The notes beneath the pieces were generated by a model. That model saw only the letters and a program-made list of their open reading frames with translations. It was not told the DNA's origin and did not search any database. A DNA stretch of 43,745 bases from Chryseobacterium gleum (GTDB lineage: Bacteria; Bacteroidota; Bacteroidia; UBA10329): positions 1 to 43,745 of the forward strand of contig CAMDOM010000024.1 in the NCBI GenBank assembly GCA_945903645.1, in the 5' to 3' direction. Positions 25,104-33,353 of this stretch are shown piece by piece. Within the stretch, counting starts at the first letter, position 1, and every line of letters begins with the position of its first letter. The position numbers were made by a program, and so were the translations under genes.

Positions 25104-26051
25104 TTAAAGTCGCATTGCGCCAAGTTGACCGCTCACAAAATTGAACTCGTCCACAATTTCCCGAACGATATCACCAGCAGATTTCATAGCATCGATGTAG
25201 CCTGAAATTTGGCCTATTTCCAATTCGCCTTCTACCATATCGCCTTCAAACATGCCTTTTTTTGCACGGGCTCGGCCAAGCAATTCGAGGAGTTCACCAC
25301 CTTCAGCACCGCGGTCTTCGAGCTTTTTTACTTCGTCAAAAAAATGGTTTCTCAGTAATCGAACAGGTACCAGTTTTTTCATGCTCAACTTGGTGTCGCC
25401 TTCTTTTGCATCCAATATGGCTTGTTTAAAGAGGTCGTGGGCAGAACTTTCTGGACTTGCTACAAAGCGGCTACCTATTTGCACACCTTCTGCACCAAGT
25501 GCGATAGCTGCAAGCATACTTCGGCCAGTGCCTATTCCTCCAGCTGCTATAATCGGGATATTTACAGCCTGCACGGTTTGTGGAATGAGCACCATAGTTG
25601 TAGTTTCCTCGCGGCCGTTGTGTCCGCCAGCTTCAAATCCTTCGGCAACCACAGCATCACAGCCCGCCTCTTCGCATTTCTTCGCGAGCATAGAACTTGC
25701 TACCACGTGCACTACAGTTATGCCATGTTCTTTCAATAGTGGAGTCCATTTTTTGGGGCTTCCTGCAGATGAAAACACAATAGGTACGTTCTCTTCAATA
25801 ATAATCTGAATGTGTTTGTCGATATCGGGATAGAGTAGGGGCACGTTTACACCAAAAGGCATTGAAGTGGCTTGTTTGCACTTACGAATATGCTCGCGCA
25901 ACACATCAGGATACATGCTCCCCGATCCAATAATGCCCAAGCCACCAGCGTTGCTCACCGCGCTTGCTAATCGCCAGCCGCTGCACCAAATCATTCCAGC
26001 TTGAATTATGGGATATTGGATGTCGAAAAGTTGTGTAATCCTATTCTGCAT
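25104..26051 (-). CDS. Nitronate monooxygenase / 2-nitropropane dioxygenase family FMN enzyme
   Basis: These TIM-barrel flavoenzymes oxidise alkyl nitronates; some members are enoyl-ACP reductases (FabK). The protein starts MQNRITQLFDIQYPIIQAGM, typical of the family. MPFGVNVPLLYP, VAEGFEAGGHNGRE, IIAAGGIGTGRSMLAAIALG and GVQIGSRFVASPES cover the FMN phosphate-binding loops. HNG in AEGFEAGGHNG contains the histidine expected to act as catalytic base in this family. A 22-codon upstream extension is in frame, but a perfect minus-strand -7 box at 26073-26080 overlaps it, so ATG 26051 is used. It diverges from glyA with overlapping promoter boxes. Without a search I cannot separate nitronate oxidation from a FabK-like role. 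Confidence 0.88.
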   Translation of the reverse strand: MQNRITQLFDIQYPIIQAGMIWCSGWRLASAVSNAGGLGIIGSGSMYPDVLREHIRKCKQATSMPFGVNVPLLYPDIDKHIQIIIEENVPIVFSSAGSPKKWTPLLKEHGITVVHVVASSMLAKKCEEAGCDAVVAEGFEAGGHNGREETTTMVLIPQTVQAVNIPIIAAGGIGTGRSMLAAIALGAEGVQIGSRFVASPESSAHDLFKQAILDAKEGDTKLSMKKLVPVRLLRNHFFDEVKKLEDRGAEGGELLELLGRARAKKGMFEGDMVEGELEIGQISGYIDAMKSAGDIVREIVDEFNFVSGQLGAMRL

Positions 26052-26072
26052 TTGAGTATTTGGGTTGAACGC

Positions 26073-26086
26073 CAAAGCTACTTTTG
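26073..26086. promoter_or_regulatory. Overlapping divergent -7 boxes sharing one TA
   Basis: On the plus strand TACTTTTG (26079-26086) is a perfect TAnnTTTG facing glyA. On the minus strand TAGCTTTG (26080 down to 26073) is equally perfect and faces the nitronate monooxygenase gene. They share the base pairs at 26079-26080, so two polymerases could not use both at once. A plus-strand TTTG lies at 26059-26062, 16 bases before the glyA box. Confidence 0.5.
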
Positions 26087-26140
26087 TTGGCCGCACGAAT
26101 GTAAAACTTGCTGGCATAAACAGACGTCACTTAATAGAAA

Positions 26141-27415
26141 ATGAACAGAGATACCGCAGTATTCGACTTGATTGCCAAAGAACGTGTGCGCCAAACAGAA
26201 GGCGTTGAATTGATTGCTTCCGAAAATTATGTGAGCAATCAAGTGATGGAAGCACAAGGTTCTATCCTTACTAATAAGTACGCAGAAGGCTTGCCCGGAA
26301 AGCGCTATTATGGAGGATGCGAGAACGTTGACGAAATTGAAACACTTGCTATTGAACGGGCAAAAGAGTTGTTTAATTGTGGGTTCGTAAACGTACAGCC
26401 ACACTCGGGTGCACAAGCCAATGCGGCAGTGATGCTGGCTTGTTTGAAGCCTGGTGATAACATTCTAGGATTCAATTTATCGCATGGAGGCCACCTTACC
26501 CATGGTTCGCCAGTGAATTTCAGTGGCATTTTGTATAAAGCGAATTTCTATGGTGTTAACCGTGAAACAGGTTTTGTGGATTATGACGAAATGGAGAGAA
26601 CCGCCAAATTAGTGCGGCCAAAAATGTTGATTGCAGGAGCATCTGCTTACAGTCGTGATTGGGATTATGCGCGTATGCGTGATATTGCAGATGAAGTTGG
26701 CGCGCTTCTAATGGCTGACATTAGCCATCCATCTGGTCTTATTGCCCGTGGATTGCTTACCGATCCTATGGACGATTGCCATATTGTGACTACAACCACC
26801 CACAAAACGCTTCGTGGGCCTCGTGGTGGTATGATTATGATGGGCGAAAATTTTGATAATCCTTGGGGACAAACAACTCAAAAAGGAACATTGAAAAAAA
26901 TGAGCATGTTATTGAACAGCGCGGTTTTTCCAGGCACTCAAGGTGGCCCACTAGAGCATGTGATTGCTGGGAAAGCGGTTGCTTTTGGTGAGGCACTTTC
27001 AGATGCGTATTTGGAATACTGCGTTCAGGTGGTGAAGAATGCCAAAATCATGGCAGAGGAATTTGTGGCCCGTGGATACAAGATTATTTCAGGCGGAACG
27101 GACAATCATTCCATGCTTATTGATTTAAGAAGCAAGAACATTACAGGCGCGGATGCAGAAAATGCGCTCATCAAAGCGGATATCACTGTAAATAAGAATA
27201 TGGTGCCTTTTGATGAACAACCACCAATGGTTACGTCAGGTATTCGTGTGGGCACACCAGCCATCACTACAAGAGGAGTGAAAGAAGATGCTATACGTGA
27301 AATTGTAGATTTGATGGATTGCGTAATTACCAATGCTGATAATGACGCCATCATCTCAGAATGCCGCAAGAAAGTGAACCACATGATGGAGGGATTACCT
27401 TTGTTTGCTGAATAA
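26141..27415 (+). CDS. glyA: Serine hydroxymethyltransferase
   Basis: GlyA interconverts serine and glycine using PLP and tetrahydrofolate, the main source of one-carbon units for purines and other products. The 424-residue protein is the usual length. It shows [13 protein letters not shown] near residue 23, [56 protein letters not shown] and [14 protein letters not shown], with K222 as the PLP-binding lysine. [20 protein letters not shown] near the end is also characteristic. It is preceded by the shared divergent promoter region and followed by a hairpin terminator. The nearby purL uses purine-pathway one-carbon chemistry, but the two are on opposite strands. Confidence 0.98.
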   Translation: MNRDTAVFDLIAKERVRQTEGVELIASENYVSNQVMEAQGSILTNKYAEGLPGKRYYGGCENVDEIETLAIERAKELFNCGFVNVQPHSGAQANAAVMLACLKPGDNILGFNLSHGGHLTHGSPVNFSGILYKANFYGVNRETGFVDYDEMERTAKLVRPKMLIAGASAYSRDWDYARMRDIADEVGALLMADISHPSGLIARGLLTDPMDDCHIVTTTTHKTLRGPRGGMIMMGENFDNPWGQTTQKGTLKKMSMLLNSAVFPGTQGGPLEHVIAGKAVAFGEALSDAYLEYCVQVVKNAKIMAEEFVARGYKIISGGTDNHSMLIDLRSKNITGADAENALIKADITVNKNMVPFDEQPPMVTSGIRVGTPAITTRGVKEDAIREIVDLMDCVITNADNDAIISECRKKVNHMMEGLPLFAE

Positions 27416-27436
27416 TTCCTACGATTTTACCCAAAG

Positions 27437-27473
27437 AAAACGCCCCTGAGCAATGAGCACAGGGGCGTTTTTT
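27437..27473. terminator. Bidirectional rho-independent terminator between glyA and the secreted hydrolase gene
   Basis: AAAACGCCCCTG (27437-27448) pairs with CAGGGGCGTTTT (27460-27471), followed by more T. The A-run on one side and T-run on the other allow it to stop both converging genes. Confidence 0.88.
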
Positions 27474-27491
27474 ATTTGGACTTAGTTGAAA

Positions 27492-28724
27492 TTACTGTTT
27501 CACAAAATGGGCAGTAGCGATTGATTCGCCAATTACTTGAAGCACGTATGAACCGTTTGGAAGGCTAACCACATTAAGTTGTTGCACACCAGCATTTATA
27601 GAATGCGAAAGCACCATTCTACCTGTCATGTCATACACTTGAGCCAATCCTTGTGAATCAGCGGTGAAACGTAATTCATTGGTAGTTGGGTTTGGATAAA
27701 CATTCACCATGTTGCGCTCAACAGTCGGATTGTCAACGCCTACGAAATTGCTACCGCAGAAACTTCCGCCATCGCAAACCATATCGGCTGCAAAACGTGT
27801 GGCAAAATCAAGAGCAATCTGATCAAATCCACCACTGAAATAACCAACGTGGTTGGTAACGCCAGGATAAGTGAGTAGACAGTTGTCTAATCCCAAATGC
27901 GCTGCTCGAGCATGCAAATCGCGGCTACCAGATGCAACTAGACCAGTAGGAAAACCGCTAACACTCACTTCTGTTGTGTTGTAAGGTACGGTTGGATCCA
28001 GTTCTTCGTGAATGCTGCAAATTGGAACACTGTTGGCATCAATCCATAACGAATCTCCAATAGCACCACTAAAACTAAGCACGCCTAACGGACGACTTGA
28101 ATAGCCAAGATTGCCTGTATTGCCTTCAATTCCGCCAAGTCCAGCGGAATCATTTGCCATATATGCAGGAAACTCATTGATATCGTCAAGATAAGCAGCA
28201 TGAACAGCGCCAATACCACCAGCAGAAATGCCGCCAATAATTACACGCTCGGCATCAATACCGTAAGGATTTCCTTCTTCAGCCACAGATTTTCTAAGAA
28301 AGCGCACTACGGCTTTAATATCATGCGCAGCACGAACCACAGCCAAGGTTGTAGAAACTTGATTGATGGGAAAGAAGAACCCAACGCGGTAGCTAGGGGC
28401 AATTACTACGTAGCCCATTTTAGCAAATACACGCGAAATATCCGCAACATCTTCTTTCGCTCCGCCAATAAATGACCCACCAAAACACATTACAATTACG
28501 GGGCGATTGGTTTCTGTGTCTCCAGCAGGCTCATAAATGTCAAACTTGAGAATTTGATTTCCCCCAGATACCGCGGTGTTTGCACCGTAGGTAATGTTAG
28601 CAGTTTCCTCAAGATTTGGAAACAAATTGTAGGTGCGATACCTAGTGCCATTGCACTCCGTTTGGGCCTGAGTGCCCATGACGGTAAGCGTTACTAAAGA
28701 AATTAGGGTAAAGATTTTTTTCAT
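27492..28724 (-). CDS. T9SS-secreted alpha/beta hydrolase (esterase-like)
   Basis: The first 20 residues, starting MKKIFTLISLVTLTVMG, are a signal peptide ending near TQAQ. The hydrolase domain (about 40-320) has VMCFGGSFIGGAKED for the oxyanion hole and GGISAGGIGAV with S167 as nucleophile; the catalytic histidine may be in TYPGVTNHVGYF. The last 75 residues begin VYPNPTTNELRFTAD and end YVLQVIGESIATAHFVKQ, the type A sorting domain that sends proteins through the type IX system to the cell surface. The enzyme should therefore act outside the cell on an ester or peptide-like substrate. Cysteines in the middle may form disulfides. It ends at the bidirectional terminator and lies downstream of galK, 46 bases away, in the same direction. 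Confidence 0.9.
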   Translation of the reverse strand: MKKIFTLISLVTLTVMGTQAQTECNGTRYRTYNLFPNLEETANITYGANTAVSGGNQILKFDIYEPAGDTETNRPVIVMCFGGSFIGGAKEDVADISRVFAKMGYVVIAPSYRVGFFFPINQVSTTLAVVRAAHDIKAVVRFLRKSVAEEGNPYGIDAERVIIGGISAGGIGAVHAAYLDDINEFPAYMANDSAGLGGIEGNTGNLGYSSRPLGVLSFSGAIGDSLWIDANSVPICSIHEELDPTVPYNTTEVSVSGFPTGLVASGSRDLHARAAHLGLDNCLLTYPGVTNHVGYFSGGFDQIALDFATRFAADMVCDGGSFCGSNFVGVDNPTVERNMVNVYPNPTTNELRFTADSQGLAQVYDMTGRMVLSHSINAGVQQLNVVSLPNGSYVLQVIGESIATAHFVKQ

Positions 28725-28770
28725 GATTTGAAATGATTAGAGATAAATGAGAAGGGCTAAAGGTATATTA

Positions 28771-29904
28771 TCAAATGGTTAACGCATTAACACCATCTGA
28801 TATTTTGCAGGGATAAAACGTAAGCGGTAAGTTGAATTGATTGGAATAGCTTTTTTTTAGGGATTCTTGCAATGAAAGGATGAATTTTTCTTCAATCAAC
28901 GCGATGCAGCAACCACCAAAACCAGCACCAGTGAGCCGAGCACCCAAACAGCCTTGATGCTGTTGCGTGACCTTTATAATGAAATCCAATTCCGCGCTCG
29001 AAACTTCATAATCGTCTCGAAGAGAAGTGTGTGACGCATTGAGCAGCTTTCCAAACTCGTGCAAATCTCCTCGCTTGAGAGCCGACATAGCTTTCTGCAC
29101 GCGCAGTTGCTCCGAAACTACATGACGTGCTCGTTTTTTAAGTAAATCATTGGTCATTTCGTTCACTTCATCCAAAGTTGCATCTACGAGATGCTTGAAT
29201 TTTCTCTTCGTTTGAAGTTCTGCAAGTGCGGCATCACACTCCAATCTCCGCTCATTGTAAGCAGATGTGGCCAAAGTGCGCGGTGCGTGAGAGTTTATAA
29301 CAAGTAGAGCATATTTACCTAACTCAATTGGAATCATTTCATAATACAATGTGCTACAATGCAGTGATATGGCATGATTTGCTCTTCCCAAAGCCACAGC
29401 AAATTGATCCATTATGCCGCAGTTTACTCCAATAAAGTTGTTCTCAATTCGCTGGCATTCTAAAGCCATTGCCACACGTTCTGGTGCAATTCCACTAAAG
29501 AAATGACTGAACATATAATAGGATAGTACTTCTAGGGCTGCCGAAGACGAAAGTCCAGAGCCATGCGGCAATGTGCTGGTGAAATAAACATCGCAGCCTT
29601 CCAATATCAGCTCCTTTTTTTGAAGCATGTGCAATACTCCAACAACATAATCCGTCCAGTGCAATGTTTTCTCAGGAAGCGCATCAATAGACAGAGATGT
29701 AATTTCTTCCGTGTGTTCGCTACATAGATTGATGAAAAGTGTTCCGTTCTTTCGGATATGCGCAGTTATACCTAATGAAATAGACGCAGGCAGCACTAAT
29801 CCTCCATTATAGTCAATGTGCTCGCCAATCAGATTTACCCGGCCTGGGCAGAAATAGGCAGTATCTGGCAAGTGCCCGTCATACAATTCAGTGAATTTTT
29901 TCAT
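28771..29904 (-). CDS. galK: Galactokinase
   Basis: GalK phosphorylates galactose at C1 with ATP, the first step of the Leloir pathway, in the cytoplasm. The galactokinase signature GRVNLIGEHIDYNGG lies near residues 22-36. GHMP kinase motif 2 is LPHGSGLSSSAALEV, and motif 3 is RLTGAGFGGCCIAL near the end. NCGIMDQFAVALG contains the catalytic aspartate region. The 377-residue length is normal. No galT, galE or galM gene is beside it, so the rest of the pathway is encoded elsewhere. TAAATTTC upstream on the minus strand (about 29923-29930) is one base off a -7 box. The gene reads toward the secreted hydrolase gene and may be co-transcribed with it. Confidence 0.95.
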   Translation of the reverse strand: MKKFTELYDGHLPDTAYFCPGRVNLIGEHIDYNGGLVLPASISLGITAHIRKNGTLFINLCSEHTEEITSLSIDALPEKTLHWTDYVVGVLHMLQKKELILEGCDVYFTSTLPHGSGLSSSAALEVLSYYMFSHFFSGIAPERVAMALECQRIENNFIGVNCGIMDQFAVALGRANHAISLHCSTLYYEMIPIELGKYALLVINSHAPRTLATSAYNERRLECDAALAELQTKRKFKHLVDATLDEVNEMTNDLLKKRARHVVSEQLRVQKAMSALKRGDLHEFGKLLNASHTSLRDDYEVSSAELDFIIKVTQQHQGCLGARLTGAGFGGCCIALIEEKFILSLQESLKKSYSNQFNLPLTFYPCKISDGVNALTI

Positions 29905-29996
29905 ACTCTCAAGCTAAAGGCGAAATTTACAACTGCAATTCGAGTAGGTTTGCCTTCCTGTGCTAATTTTACAACTTCTCAATTTCAATTCGAAGC

Positions 29997-30464
29997 ATGA
30001 GCAAACTCACATCCTTGATGGCCCGATACAAGGAAAGCCATCAAAATCCTACTAATCAGCGTATTCATTGGGTGTTTGTGCCACTTATTTTTTTAAGTGC
30101 AATAGGACTGCTTTGGGATGTGAAACTAGGAGTTGCACTCGATTTTTTTGGAGGTCAACAACTTAATGTTGCAATGATAACCTCAGTGCTTGTATTTGCT
30201 TATTACTTGTCGCTGTCCTTCTCTATCGCTGTGGGAATGCTCATTACATCAACATTAGGCTTGATTGCTTGCTACTTTTTGGATGGCTTCATTTCCGTTT
30301 GGGCGGTTTCGATCGTAGTATTCATAGTTTCGTGGATATTCCAATTTATCGGACATAAAGTTGAAGGTAAAAAGCCATCATTTCTCAAAGACGTTCAATT
30401 TTTTCTCATTGGCCCAGCTTGGGTAATGAGTGCCTTATACACCAAACTCGGCATACGATTTTAA
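29997..30464 (+). CDS. DUF962 family membrane protein (Mpo1-like), copy 2
   Basis: The 155-residue protein has the full-length DUF962 layout. It starts SLMARYKESHQNPTNQRIHW, with the HxxP..N..IH block, then four hydrophobic helices (about 25-40, 57-78, 82-98 and 100-118). GHKVEGKKPSFLKDVQFFLI and GPAWVM complete the pattern. In yeast, Mpo1 is an iron(II) dioxygenase that converts 2-hydroxy-palmitate to pentadecanoate during phytosphingosine breakdown; both histidine blocks are required and are present here. It is 13 bases upstream of an aldehyde dehydrogenase gene, which in turn overlaps a phosphodiesterase gene. This suggests a lipid-degrading cluster, by inference. Confidence 0.88.
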   Translation: MSKLTSLMARYKESHQNPTNQRIHWVFVPLIFLSAIGLLWDVKLGVALDFFGGQQLNVAMITSVLVFAYYLSLSFSIAVGMLITSTLGLIACYFLDGFISVWAVSIVVFIVSWIFQFIGHKVEGKKPSFLKDVQFFLIGPAWVMSALYTKLGIRF

Positions 30465-30477
30465 AACCCAATTCAAG

Positions 30478-31890
30478 ATGGAAGCAGAAACAATTTACAA
30501 ATCGGAAGTAGCGAAATTCGCTCAAACAGTTCAGAAGCAACGCGACTATTTCAATACGGGAGCCACTAAATCATTGGCTTTTCGCAAAGAACAATTGCTA
30601 AAGCTGAAAAATGGCATTCGTAAGCACGAAAAAGCACTACTTGCTGCATTAAAGGCCGATTTGAACAAGCCAGAACTGGAAGCCTATGCCACCGAAATTG
30701 AGGTAACCGTTTCTGAAATAGACCACATTATTCGCAATTTGGCAGATTGGATGGAGCCTGAGCGTGTTTCTACACCGCTGTTTTTTCAGCCTGGATCTGC
30801 CAAAATTGTTCCTGAGCCCTATGGTGTCGCCCTAATTATTGCTCCATGGAATTATCCTGTGAAAAACCTCATTGGTCCTTTGGTTGGAGCCATGTGTGCT
30901 GGAAATACTGCTGTGTTGAAACCTTCCGAGATTTCGCCCGCATGCAGCAAAGCCATCAGTGTCATGATTACCGACACGTTCGAAGCCCACTATTTGGTGA
31001 GCATTGAAGGTGGAGTAGCTGATACCACCGAATTGCTTAAAGAGCGTTTCGATTATTTGCTTTTCACAGGAGGTACCGAGATTGGCCGTATTGTGTATCA
31101 ATCAGCTGCCAAGCATCTTACGCCAGTTACTTTAGAATTGGGTGGAAAAAGTCCATGTATTGTAGATGAAGACATCAACATGGATGTGGCGGCTAAGCGC
31201 TTGGTTTGGGGCAAGTTTGTGAACACCGGGCAAACCTGTATTGCACCCGATTATATTTTCGTAAACAAGAAAATAAAAGCGAAATTCTTGGAGAAAGTGA
31301 AGCAGCATATCACCGAGTTTTTTGGCAAACCCGAGGATAAGAGCAATGACCTTGGACGTATTATTAGCGATCGTCATTTTCAACGTTTATCCAAAATGCT
31401 AACAGGCGATATTATTGCGGGTGGAGTTACAGATGCTTCGCAACGCTATATCAGTCCAACCGTGATTGATAATGTGACCTTAGATCATCCTGCCATGCAA
31501 GAAGAGATATTCGGTCCCATTATGCCCATCATTGGTTACGATAGTTTTGATGAGGTTATTGCCCATATCAATCGCGGAGAGCGTCCTTTAGCATTGTATC
31601 TTTTTTCCAATAACTCTGATTTGCGCAAACGTTTGGAAAACGAAACATCTTCGGGTGCTATTTGTGTGAACGAAACAATGGTACACGCTGGGCATCCTGG
31701 TTTACCTTTTGGTGGAGTTGGAAATAGCGGAATTGGTGGCTACAACGGTAAGTTTGGCTTTGATACCTTTTCGCACAAAAAGCCAGTATTAGTGCGCTCT
31801 TACCTTGGCGATGTGAAGCAGAAGTATCCTCCCTACAACGCGTCTAAAGTCAGTTTCATTAAATTCGCGGCCAAGTGGTTCTTGCGCTAA
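30478..31890 (+). CDS. Aldehyde dehydrogenase, class 3 (fatty aldehyde) type
   Basis: The enzyme oxidises aldehydes to acids with NAD(P). The 470-residue length, shorter than class 1/2 enzymes, and the sequence EPYGVALIIAPWNYPVKNLI followed by GAMCAGNTAVLKPSE place it with the ALDH3-like group. E220 in LELGGKSP and C254 in GQTCIAP are the catalytic residues. PFGGVGNSGIGGYNGKFGFD near the end is the typical ALDH3 motif. The C-terminus SFIKFAAKWFLR is basic and hydrophobic and might touch the membrane, as in fatty aldehyde dehydrogenases. ATG 30478 is chosen because the longer frame overlaps the DUF962 gene. The stop TAA and the next ATG overlap as TAATG, indicating coupled translation with the phosphodiesterase. 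Confidence 0.93.
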   Translation: MEAETIYKSEVAKFAQTVQKQRDYFNTGATKSLAFRKEQLLKLKNGIRKHEKALLAALKADLNKPELEAYATEIEVTVSEIDHIIRNLADWMEPERVSTPLFFQPGSAKIVPEPYGVALIIAPWNYPVKNLIGPLVGAMCAGNTAVLKPSEISPACSKAISVMITDTFEAHYLVSIEGGVADTTELLKERFDYLLFTGGTEIGRIVYQSAAKHLTPVTLELGGKSPCIVDEDINMDVAAKRLVWGKFVNTGQTCIAPDYIFVNKKIKAKFLEKVKQHITEFFGKPEDKSNDLGRIISDRHFQRLSKMLTGDIIAGGVTDASQRYISPTVIDNVTLDHPAMQEEIFGPIMPIIGYDSFDEVIAHINRGERPLALYLFSNNSDLRKRLENETSSGAICVNETMVHAGHPGLPFGGVGNSGIGGYNGKFGFDTFSHKKPVLVRSYLGDVKQKYPPYNASKVSFIKFAAKWFLR

Positions 31891-32828
31891 TGCGTTACAT
31901 AGCCGCTCTGCTGACGGTCATTTTATTTCAAGGCCCATTTGTGCACGCGCAAATGGGCCTTCCCATTGCCGACCATGTTATTGTGATTGGAGTTGATGGT
32001 ATGAGCCCTGCGGGAATAGAAGGAGCGCACACACCCGTTATCGTCAGTTTGCTGAAATATTCGGCCTACACATTTGTTTGTGAAGCAGTATTGCCCACCA
32101 GCAGCAGCCCCAATTGGGCTAGCATAGTTATGGGCGCACCGCCTTCGCTACATGGCGTAACGTCCAATAGCTGGCAGCCTGGCCTTCAAACTGAACCATT
32201 GGTTTGCACAGGTACCGATGGAAAAGGAAAGAGCAGCAACGCGTGGCCTACCATTTTTGGCGAATTGCGCAAACAAAAACCCACGGCAGATATTGCCTGC
32301 TTTTTCGATTGGAGAGACTTTGGCCGATTGATAGAAAAAGGCGTGCTAACCAAAGAACGCAGATCTAATTTGATGGAAAAAGCCTTTGGCACAGGTCATC
32401 AATCCATGAGAAGGGGCGCAGCGCGCTATTTTAAGAAGAACACGCCCGATTTAATGTTCTTGCATTTGGATAACGTAGATCATGCAGGACATGAATATGG
32501 CCACGGCACTGCGCAATACTTTGATGCTGTAGCCGAAGCAGATAGGCAAATTGGTAAACTGATAGAGGCGGTAAAAGCCTCAGGCAAAGCTGACCGCACA
32601 GTAATTCTAATTACCGCAGACCACGGAGGCATAGGCACAGGCCATGGAGGGGATAGTCCAGCAGAACGCTTTGTGCCTTGGATATTGAATGGGCGAAAAG
32701 TGGTGCATGGTAAGTTGTCAACTGCGGTTCAAACCTTTGACACAGCTGCCACATTGAGCTATATCTTGGGCATTCGAGTACCTTCGTGCTGGACAGGTCA
32801 AATTGTGTTGCAGGCTTTGCCGCAGTAA
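31890..32828 (+). CDS. Secreted NPP-type phosphodiesterase (alkaline phosphatase superfamily)
   Basis: The first 20 or so residues are a signal peptide (MRYIAALLTVILFQGPFV), ending near HAQ. The catalytic domain binds two zinc ions: VIGVDGMSPAG gives the first aspartate, PTSSSPNWASIVMG holds the nucleophile, LHLDNVDHAGHEYGHG and TADHGGIGTGHGG hold the remaining Asp/His ligands. In nucleotide pyrophosphatase/phosphodiesterases the nucleophile is usually threonine (K-T-x-P-N); here the aligned residue is serine (S-S-S-P-N). It has no T9SS domain, so it is probably periplasmic. The ATG overlaps the aldehyde dehydrogenase stop. Relatives include nucleotide, glycerophosphodiester and sphingomyelin hydrolases, and the substrate is open. 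Confidence 0.88.
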   Translation: MRYIAALLTVILFQGPFVHAQMGLPIADHVIVIGVDGMSPAGIEGAHTPVIVSLLKYSAYTFVCEAVLPTSSSPNWASIVMGAPPSLHGVTSNSWQPGLQTEPLVCTGTDGKGKSSNAWPTIFGELRKQKPTADIACFFDWRDFGRLIEKGVLTKERRSNLMEKAFGTGHQSMRRGAARYFKKNTPDLMFLHLDNVDHAGHEYGHGTAQYFDAVAEADRQIGKLIEAVKASGKADRTVILITADHGGIGTGHGGDSPAERFVPWILNGRKVVHGKLSTAVQTFDTAATLSYILGIRVPSCWTGQIVLQALPQ

Positions 32829-32949
32829 TTACTACTGAGAACCTCTAGTGTTTGCTGTCCTGGAAGTTCATTGGGCTCAAGTACATTTTTTTGCATAAAA
32901 ATGGAATGTATTGGCTTTGCGCAACAGGCTATTGCACCAATCTTAGGAA

Positions 32950-33174
32950 TTAAATCCCTCCCGATGCAGTGCATTGCGCACCATTTGATTCGGCTTCATC
33001 AATAGCCGCTTCGTATTGCGATGGGGTGTCAAACTCCGTTTCGCATAGGGTTTCCGACCCGCCAGCATCATACTTGCATTCTTGGCAACGGCCGCAGCCC
33101 ACAAAGGCCAAGCCGAGCGAAAAAAGTACCACAAGCGTTGAATTATTCTTCACAAACTCCGCCAAGTTCTTCAT
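32950..33174 (-). CDS. Small cysteine-bearing lipoprotein (second of a tandem pair)
   Basis: This 74-residue frame begins MKNLAEFVKNNSTLVVLFSL and reaches the lipobox LAFVGC, after which GRCQECKYDAGG and ETLCETEFDTPSQYEAAID carry four more cysteines in total with the late AQCTAS. It should be exported and lipid-anchored; the mature part would be only about 45 residues. A GTG seven codons inside (33153) gives a more compact signal with the start K-N-N and is equally possible. The gene overlaps the end of the upstream lipoprotein gene by 32 bases with the ATG start or 11 with GTG. The cysteine spacing is like that of the neighbour: CxxC, then a single Cys after about ten residues, then a last Cys near the end. 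Function unknown. Confidence 0.6.
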   Translation of the reverse strand: MKNLAEFVKNNSTLVVLFSLGLAFVGCGRCQECKYDAGGSETLCETEFDTPSQYEAAIDEAESNGAQCTASGGI

Positions 33175-33337
33175 ATTCTCTAATGTAGTTTTCATAATCG
33201 CCATCCACTTGATAATCATCTTTGCAAATCACTTTATCGGCTGTAATTCCTGTGCATGTTGCACATCCATCATCGCAAGAAGGTAGCGTTGCGATGAGCA
33301 GAAGTAGGTAAAATGAAGCCAATATTTTGTTGTTCAT
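33143..33337 (-). CDS. Small cysteine-bearing lipoprotein (first of a tandem pair)
   Basis: The 64-residue product begins MNNKILASFYLLLLIATLPS followed directly by the lipobox cysteine (LPSC). The mature part, starting CDDGCATCTGITADKVIC, has CxxC and a further single cysteine, then an acidic stretch DDYQVDGDYENYIREYEELG and a final GVCEE. The pattern repeats in the next gene. Paired cysteines suggest disulfides or metal binding in the envelope, but no known domain is recognised. A perfect -7 box (33346-33353) gives a very short leader. The gene sits just after the TPR-like gene in the same direction. Confidence 0.65.
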   Translation of the reverse strand: MNNKILASFYLLLLIATLPSCDDGCATCTGITADKVICKDDYQVDGDYENYIREYEELGGVCEE

Positions 33338-33345
33338 TGATAGGA

Positions 33346-33353
33346 CAAATTTA
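33346..33353 (-). promoter_or_regulatory. -7 promoter box TAAATTTG before the lipoprotein pair
   Basis: A perfect TAnnTTTG on the minus strand, 8 bases before ATG 33337. It overlaps the stop codon of the upstream TPR-like gene. Confidence 0.45.

Noticed and set aside
25252-25809. 185-codon plus-strand open frame
   Set aside because: It is antisense to the nitronate monooxygenase gene and has a composition typical of a shadow frame (serine and alanine runs).
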